Of a DNA stretch of 10,505 nt, positions 5,580 to 10,505 are shown piece by piece. The stretch comes from a bacterium. GTDB taxonomy: Bacteria; Planctomycetota; Planctomycetia; Pirellulales; Pirellulaceae. The stretch lies in the NCBI GenBank assembly GCA_030432015.1, contig JAUIHJ010000239.1, positions 1-10,505 on the forward strand, given 5' to 3'. The notes under the pieces were generated by a model. The model ran no database searches, was not told where the DNA came from, and saw only the letters and a list, made by a program, of their open reading frames with translations. The position numbers were made by a program, and so were the translations under genes. Within the stretch, counting starts at the first letter, position 1. Every line of letters starts with the position of its first letter.

Positions 5580-7778
5580 TTGAAAAGGTGTCGACCATCG
5601 GCCAGGCGGCTTGCCGCGAGGGCCAGTGGGTTTGGTCCGCCATTCCCATTCCTTGGTTTCACTCGCTTGATCGCGATCGGCTGTTGTTGGCTGGCGATCG
5701 CGTGTGGTGCCTTCATCGCAATGCGCCCCAGCTATGCGGATCCGCCCCGCCCGTTGCGGCTAGATCCGCGCCGCCGTCCAATTTCCCCACCGAGCGGCTC
5801 GCATGAGGATTGGCTTTTATCGCCTGACGTTGATTCAACGGGTTCTCAACTGGCGACCCTTCGTCGCCTCCCGCGCGTCACTTCGCCGCCGGATCGCCTG
5901 CGATTCGACTCGCAGGTCCGCCAGGCCAGCTTCTATGCCTCATTGAGTGACGAGCCGCCACGGTCCGGCGAATTACCCTCGCCCAGCGAGAGTGGCCCAC
6001 CGCGTCCCCTGCGTCCGGAGGTCCTCCGTATCCCAACGGATCAGGCGGCACCGCACGTGGCGTCTCCGCCGCAGGTTGAATTCGAAACGGATTCGCTGCT
6101 GGAATGGGCGTCGGATCCACCCCTGGGTTACTCTGGACCGTCCGGCGTGTTGCCCAGCGAGGTGCAGGAGAGCAGCCACTTTGCGCCGGTCGAAGACCGG
6201 TGGCGAATCGGTTTTCCGGCCTGGGACCGCGATGATCAGCCCGACCCGTGGGTGGCCCATGCGCCCTACAAGCAAGGCCGCTTGATCGACCCTTACAACC
6301 AAAATGTGCTCAAGGGTGATTACCCCATCATCGGTCAAAACACTTTCTTGACCTTCACGGCCGCGACCAATCTGCTCCAGGAGACACGGCAGGTACCGAC
6401 GCCAACCACTCCCTTCGAAAGCACGCAAGATCCGTTCAGTGAAGAATTCTTTGGTGACCCGGACCAGTACTTCTATACACAAAACTTCCTGATCTCCTTC
6501 GACCTGTTTCATGGTGATGCCGCGTTCAAGCCGATGGACTGGCGCGTGAAGATCAACTCGGTCTTCAATCTGAATTACCTGGACACGGATGAACTGGCGG
6601 TTGTGAATCCCAACGTCGAAGCCGGCACGACACGGGCCCGACAGGACTTTGCCCTGGAAGAGTGGTTCGTGGAAACGAAACTGGCCGACCTGAGTCCGAA
6701 CTACGATTTCGTGTCGATGCGTGCTGGCTCGCAGCTCTTCGTGAGTGATTTTCGCGGCTTCGTCTTTGCCGACATCAACCGCAGCGTACGACTGTTTGGC
6801 AATCGCAACGCGAACCGCGATCAATTCAATCTGATCTGGTTTGATCAAACCGAGAAAGAGACCAACAGCCTGCTCAATACATTTGACGACCGCCAACAGA
6901 ATACGGTGATCGCCAACTACTATCGACAGGACTTTGTCTGGCCGGGCTACACGACGCAACTCAGCTTTCACTACAACCGTGACGAGGCCACCACGAAGTT
7001 CGACAAGAACGACTTCCTGGTCCGGCCCGATCCGGTGGGAATTTTCCAGCCGCACAAGGTCGACGCGTTTTATCTGGGCTGGGCCGGCAACGGCCACATC
7101 AATCGCGTCAATGTCAGCCACGCCTTTTACTGGGCTTTGGGCCGCGACGAACTCAATCCGCTGGCCGGCCGTGAATTAAGTATCAACGCTCAAATGGCAG
7201 CCCTGGAACTCTCTTACGATCGCGACTGGATTCGTTTTCGCAGCTCGTTCTTCTGGTCTTCAGGCGACGACGATATCAACGACGGACAGGGTCAAGGCTT
7301 CGACGCGATCTTCGACAACCCAAACTTCGCCGGAGGCGAATTCAGCTACTGGCAGCGGCAGACCGTCCGCCTGTTTGGTGTCAACCTGGTCAATCGCCAA
7401 AGCCTCGTGCCCAACCTGCGGTCCAGCAAGTTTCAAGGCCAGACAAACTTCGTCAACCCTGGCCTGGTGCTGATCAACGCCGGGATGGACGCCGACCTCA
7501 CACCGCGGCTCAAGCTGATCGGCAACGTCAACTTTCTTTGGTTCGAGCAAACCGAGGTGCTCGAGCAGTTTGTCTTTCAAAGCGATATCCGCAACTTCAT
7601 CGGCACTGATCTGAGCCTGGGTGTCGAGTATCGTCCGTACCACAACAACAATGTGCTGTTGGTGGGCGGCATCTCCGGACTCGTCCCCGGCGACGGATTC
7701 AAGACGCTTTACGACCCGATCGCCGGAAATGTCGATGGACAGTTTGCCAGCTTCCTCGATATCATCCTGACGTACTAA
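5580..7778 (+). CDS. Predicted outer-membrane beta-barrel protein (porin-like)
   Basis: This is a 732-aa exported protein. The N-terminus has several Arg residues, a hydrophobic core at about 28-47 (LIAIGCCWLAI within it) and likely cleavage after SYA53. Residues 54-205 are rich in Pro, Ser and Arg and probably unstructured. From about 208 to 732 the pattern is that of a beta-barrel: short alternating amphipathic strands with many aromatic residues, Asn- and Asp-rich turns, no helical membrane segments, and a C-terminus FLDIILTY ending in Tyr, like the outer-membrane assembly signal. The 520-residue barrel would suit a large porin. No named family is assigned. Start choice: TTG at 5580 gives the full signal peptide, and an in-frame stop at 5508-5510 limits extension; no in-frame ATG occurs before 5721, which would remove the signal core. 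A multiheme cytochrome gene follows 165 nt downstream on the same strand, as in porin-cytochrome conduits such as MtrAB, though no homology to MtrB can be shown by eye. Confidence 0.82.
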   Translation: MKRCRPSARRLAARASGFGPPFPFLGFTRLIAIGCCWLAIACGAFIAMRPSYADPPRPLRLDPRRRPISPPSGSHEDWLLSPDVDSTGSQLATLRRLPRVTSPPDRLRFDSQVRQASFYASLSDEPPRSGELPSPSESGPPRPLRPEVLRIPTDQAAPHVASPPQVEFETDSLLEWASDPPLGYSGPSGVLPSEVQESSHFAPVEDRWRIGFPAWDRDDQPDPWVAHAPYKQGRLIDPYNQNVLKGDYPIIGQNTFLTFTAATNLLQETRQVPTPTTPFESTQDPFSEEFFGDPDQYFYTQNFLISFDLFHGDAAFKPMDWRVKINSVFNLNYLDTDELAVVNPNVEAGTTRARQDFALEEWFVETKLADLSPNYDFVSMRAGSQLFVSDFRGFVFADINRSVRLFGNRNANRDQFNLIWFDQTEKETNSLLNTFDDRQQNTVIANYYRQDFVWPGYTTQLSFHYNRDEATTKFDKNDFLVRPDPVGIFQPHKVDAFYLGWAGNGHINRVNVSHAFYWALGRDELNPLAGRELSINAQMAALELSYDRDWIRFRSSFFWSSGDDDINDGQGQGFDAIFDNPNFAGGEFSYWQRQTVRLFGVNLVNRQSLVPNLRSSKFQGQTNFVNPGLVLINAGMDADLTPRLKLIGNVNFLWFEQTEVLEQFVFQSDIRNFIGTDLSLGVEYRPYHNNNVLLVGGISGLVPGDGFKTLYDPIAGNVDGQFASFLDIILTY

Positions 7779-7943
7779 GCTCGGGCGGTTTCTTCTGCGT
7801 CCTGGTTCTTGCCGGCTCGGAGGCTGCGCAGAATCGGGTTGGGAGCCGGCCTGCCAGGGACGGACCTCCTCTCTGCGACAGGAAACCGGCGCACGTCGCT
7901 CGACGCGACGTGAGAATCCGCGTCAGCAACAAGGAAGTTTTGG
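7779..7943 (+). other. Structured intergenic region between barrel and cytochrome genes
   Basis: The 165-nt gap contains two inverted repeats. The first pairs GCCGGCTC (7811-7818) with GAGCCGGC (7843-7850) around a 24-base loop, with an outer CCTGG/CCAGG pair (7801-7805, 7854-7858). The second pairs CACGTCGC (7892-7899) with GCGACGTG (7905-7912) around a five-base loop. Neither is followed by a T-run, so no standard intrinsic terminator is seen and read-through from the barrel gene is plausible. They may be RNA structures that set the relative expression of the two genes. No promoter was recognised. Confidence 0.55.
7931..7937 (+). promoter_or_regulatory. Shine-Dalgarno site of the multiheme cytochrome gene
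   Basis: AAGGAAG lies six bases before ATG 7944. Its strength and spacing, with the signal peptide that follows directly, fix the start of the cytochrome. Confidence 0.75.
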
Positions 7944-10505
7944 ATGAATCTGGCGCACGCGTTTCGCCCCCCCACCGCCCTGACGACACGGACGCTGACG
8001 TCACTGGCACTGGCATTAACAGCAGTGCTAGCTGGTGAAGCTTTGGCTCAAGCGCCCCGACCTCGGAACCCTGCATTTCGAAACCCGGCGGCTCCGAATC
8101 CGGAAGGTCGCCCGCCGGTGCTGCAAAATCCTGGGGGGCGGAACCCGGAATTGCTACCGGCGCCGATTCCCGGGCCGTTGCCCTACGATCCCTATCCGGA
8201 CGCCCCGGAACTTCGCGGTGTTGATTTGACGCGGCAGACGCGGCGGCAGGCCGAGGCGAAAAGTCATGGTTGCGTGCAGTGTCATCAGAACGCCACGGAC
8301 ATGCACAACAAGCCGACGGTCCATCTCGGGTGCACCGACTGTCACGGCGGGGACGCGCGGGGCACCACGCTGGCCACCGCACATGTTCCGGCTGCGTACC
8401 CGCAGGCGTGGCCAACGTCGGCCAATCCCGTACGCTCGTACACACTGCTGAATCACGAGAACCCCGAGTTTATCCGCTTCGTCAACCCGGGCGATCTCCG
8501 CGTGGCGCATATCAGTTGCGGAAAGTGCCACCCACAGGAGACGCTGGCGGTCAAGAAGAGCATGATGACCCATGGCTGCATGCTGTGGGGTGCGGCACTC
8601 TACAACAACGGTGCCTTTCCCAAGAAGTGGCCCCGCTTCGGAGAAAGCTACAGCATGCACGGCGTGCCGCAGCGTCTGCAAACCGTGCCGCCGCCAACCT
8701 ATGACGAGATCATGACCAAGGGTATTTTGCCGTACCTAGATCCGTTACCACGCTTCGAAATCTCGCAGCCTGGCAACGTATTGCGGATCTTCGAATCGGG
8801 CGGACGCTTTCGTCCGGAGATCGGCATACCGGAGCGTCTTGAGGAGCCCGGCCGTCCACGCGAGCGGGTCAGCGATCGCGGGCTGGGTACGCAGAATCGC
8901 ACCGACCCGGTTTTTATCGGCTTGCAGAAGACCCGGCTGCTCGACCCGACCCTCAACTTTCTGGGAACCAATGACCACCCGGGTGATTATCGCTCCAGCG
9001 GCTGCACGGCGTGCCACGTCGTCTACGCCAATGACCGCTCGCCGATCCATTCGGGACCCTATGCCCGTTTTGGGAATCGAGGCCGCAGCCACTCGACCGA
9101 TCCCACCATTTCACCGCACGAATCGGGGCACCCGATCGAACACAAGTTCACGCTGTCGATTCCCACCAGCCAATGCATCGTCTGCCATGTTCACCCCGGC
9201 ACGAACGTGATGAACAGCTACCTCGGCTACATGTGGTGGGACAACGAAACGGATGGCGAGTTGATGTATCCGCACGAGCAGCATGATCCGACACCGGAAG
9301 AGCTGATCGGCGCGCAGATGTCCAACCCTGACGAGGCGGCCGCTCGCGGTCACTGGTCCGATCCCGAGTTTCTCGCCAACGTCCGCGACCTCAATCCGCA
9401 CGCCCGGCACACGCAGTTCGCCGACTTTCACGGTCACGGCTGGGTGTTTCGGGCCGTGTTCAAGAAAGATCGGCAAGGTAACTTTCTTGATTACCGGGGA
9501 GAGGTCGTCACGAACCCCACCACGGAAAAACTGCAGGCAGCCGTGCGGACCCCCACCGAATCCGAACAGGTTCACGGCAAGCAGCGGGAAGACGTTCCCG
9601 TGCATTTGATGGACATCCACCTTGAACGGGGCATGCATTGCATCGACTGCCACTTCAATCAAGACGTGCATGGAAATACGAAGCTCTACGGGGAAGTCCG
9701 GGCCGCGATTGAAATCACCTGTGTCGATTGCCACGGCGACGCAACCCAAAGCGTGCCGCAAAAGCTCCGCGCCGGTCAAGGCATGCTGACTTCCGGCCCG
9801 GCCGCGCCGACACGGGGAACCAATCTGCTGGCCATGCGCACGCCGTTTGGCAAACCGAGATTTGAGGTTCGCGGCGCCCAACTCTTTCAGAATTCCATGG
9901 TTGAACGGGACAAGACCTGGGAGGTCGTGCAAACCGCCGCCACGATCGATCCGAACAACGAACACTACAACGCCCTCTCGCATATGGCGAAGACCGTGGG
10001 GCTGAATGCCGCAAACCAACTCGAGTGGGGCGGCGACCCGCAGCGCGAAGCGTGCGCCCACACGGGTGCCACGATGAGCTGTATTGCCTGCCACTCTTCG
10101 TGGAATCCCAGTTGCTTTGGTTGCCATTTGCCACAGAAGGCGAATCAGAAAATGCCGTCGCTGCACGATCGGGGCGAAGTTTCGCGAAACTACGTCTCCT
10201 ACAATTTTCAAACTCTCAGGGACGACGTCTATATGCTCGCCCGAGACGGCAACGTCACCGGCAACCGCATCGGCCCGGCCCGTTCGTCATGTGCCATCCA
10301 CGTCAGTTCTTACAACCAGAATCGCGAGAACATCTACGTCCAACAGCAGACCATATCGGCCGAGGGACTCAGCGGTATCGCGTTCAGCACGAACGTTCCG
10401 CACACGGTGCGCGGCGGACCCAAGAACCGTCGCACGGGCACGTTTCGCGCCGGCACCACCGAAACGAAGATGTGCTCCGACTGCCACGTCTCGCAAGACA
10501 ACGAC
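7944..10505 (+). CDS. Multiheme c-type cytochrome, at least ten haems (3' end beyond window)
   Basis: The frame stays open for 854 codons to the window edge. Residues 1-35 are a Sec signal peptide with a hydrophobic core at 18-31 and cleavage after ALA35. A Pro-rich linker spans 36-85. Ten CXXCH haem sites follow, with first Cys at 110 (CVQCH), 130 (CTDCH), 192 (CGKCH), 354 (CTACH), 411 (CIVCH), 566 (CIDCH), 593 (CVDCH), 713 (CIACH), 724 (CFGCH) and 844 (CSDCH). Many extra His residues could be distal ligands. Sites 110/130, 566/593 and 713/724 form close pairs, while gaps of over 150 residues (192-354 and 411-566) suggest extra folded domains between haem groups. There is no lipobox, so it is probably periplasmic or secreted rather than a lipoprotein. 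It should transfer electrons; the partner is not shown by sequence, but the barrel gene directly upstream suggests a trans-envelope conduit. Catalysis on a small substrate, as in nitrite or hydroxylamine multiheme enzymes, cannot be excluded. Start: ATG with AAGGAAG six bases upstream. Confidence 0.93.
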   Translation, partial: MNLAHAFRPPTALTTRTLTSLALALTAVLAGEALAQAPRPRNPAFRNPAAPNPEGRPPVLQNPGGRNPELLPAPIPGPLPYDPYPDAPELRGVDLTRQTRRQAEAKSHGCVQCHQNATDMHNKPTVHLGCTDCHGGDARGTTLATAHVPAAYPQAWPTSANPVRSYTLLNHENPEFIRFVNPGDLRVAHISCGKCHPQETLAVKKSMMTHGCMLWGAALYNNGAFPKKWPRFGESYSMHGVPQRLQTVPPPTYDEIMTKGILPYLDPLPRFEISQPGNVLRIFESGGRFRPEIGIPERLEEPGRPRERVSDRGLGTQNRTDPVFIGLQKTRLLDPTLNFLGTNDHPGDYRSSGCTACHVVYANDRSPIHSGPYARFGNRGRSHSTDPTISPHESGHPIEHKFTLSIPTSQCIVCHVHPGTNVMNSYLGYMWWDNETDGELMYPHEQHDPTPEELIGAQMSNPDEAAARGHWSDPEFLANVRDLNPHARHTQFADFHGHGWVFRAVFKKDRQGNFLDYRGEVVTNPTTEKLQAAVRTPTESEQVHGKQREDVPVHLMDIHLERGMHCIDCHFNQDVHGNTKLYGEVRAAIEITCVDCHGDATQSVPQKLRAGQGMLTSGPAAPTRGTNLLAMRTPFGKPRFEVRGAQLFQNSMVERDKTWEVVQTAATIDPNNEHYNALSHMAKTVGLNAANQLEWGGDPQREACAHTGATMSCIACHSSWNPSCFGCHLPQKANQKMPSLHDRGEVSRNYVSYNFQTLRDDVYMLARDGNVTGNRIGPARSSCAIHVSSYNQNRENIYVQQQTISAEGLSGIAFSTNVPHTVRGGPKNRRTGTFRAGTTETKMCSDCHVSQDND

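Noticed and set aside
5413..5649. Short minus-strand frame of 78 codons in the divergent region
   Set aside because: It overlaps the start of the barrel gene, has no recognisable domain or clear ribosome site, and lies where promoters are expected.
5973..7121. Minus-strand open frame of 382 codons
   Set aside because: It is antisense to the barrel gene, whose frame has a signal peptide, strand pattern and C-terminal aromatic residue. The antisense product shows no domain.
7762..8445. Minus-strand open frame of 227 codons across the barrel-cytochrome gap
   Set aside because: It overlaps the end of the barrel and the cytochrome signal peptide and first two haem sites. The product is low-complexity and Arg/Pro-rich.
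9111..10211. Minus-strand open frame of 366 codons
   Set aside because: It is antisense to the cytochrome gene, where CXXCH sites clearly mark the true frame.
10290..10301. CAIH in the cytochrome (residue 783), looking like a broken haem site
   Set aside because: It lacks the second Cys and has only two residues between Cys and His, so it is not a CXXCH site. With no alignment there is no evidence that it was once a haem site.

Overview
The window looks like a piece of a Planctomycetota chromosome, most likely near the Pirellula/Rhodopirellula group. The clearest sign is the N-terminal motif FEQLEGRHLLA followed by two dockerin-like repeats in one secreted protein; this LEPR-XLL type leader is a planctomycete hallmark. 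The DNA is GC-rich, coding is dense, and no rRNA, tRNA, IS element, CRISPR array or phage gene was seen.

Layout: two divergent blocks flank a 230-nt intergenic region (5350-5579). The leftward block, in transcription order, has three genes. First is a 768-aa surface or exported protein (5349-3043) with a LEPR-XLL leader, two dockerin-like Ca-binding repeats and two GlcG/HbpS-like domains. After 31 nt comes a 154-aa secreted protein of unknown function (3011-2547). After 213 nt comes a large cytoplasmic protein (2333 to beyond base 1) with two cyclic-nucleotide-binding (CNB) domains, both interrupted by inserts, fused to a HybA/DmsB-type [4Fe-4S] ferredoxin module that runs off the left edge. 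The rightward block has a 732-aa exported protein that looks like an outer-membrane beta-barrel (5580-7778) and, 165 nt later, a multiheme c-type cytochrome (7944 to beyond 10505) with ten CXXCH sites in the visible 854 residues.

How they may work together (inference): an outer-membrane barrel next to a periplasmic or outer multiheme cytochrome is the layout of porin-cytochrome electron conduits. The tandem GlcG/HbpS-like protein could bind haem or sense redox state at the surface, and the CNB-ferredoxin could couple cytoplasmic low-potential electrons to a cyclic-nucleotide signal. This makes a candidate planctomycete extracellular or trans-envelope electron-transfer locus. Nothing in the sequence proves that the divergent blocks act together. 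Both end genes are truncated by the window, so the ferredoxin C-terminus and the cytochrome C-terminus are unseen.
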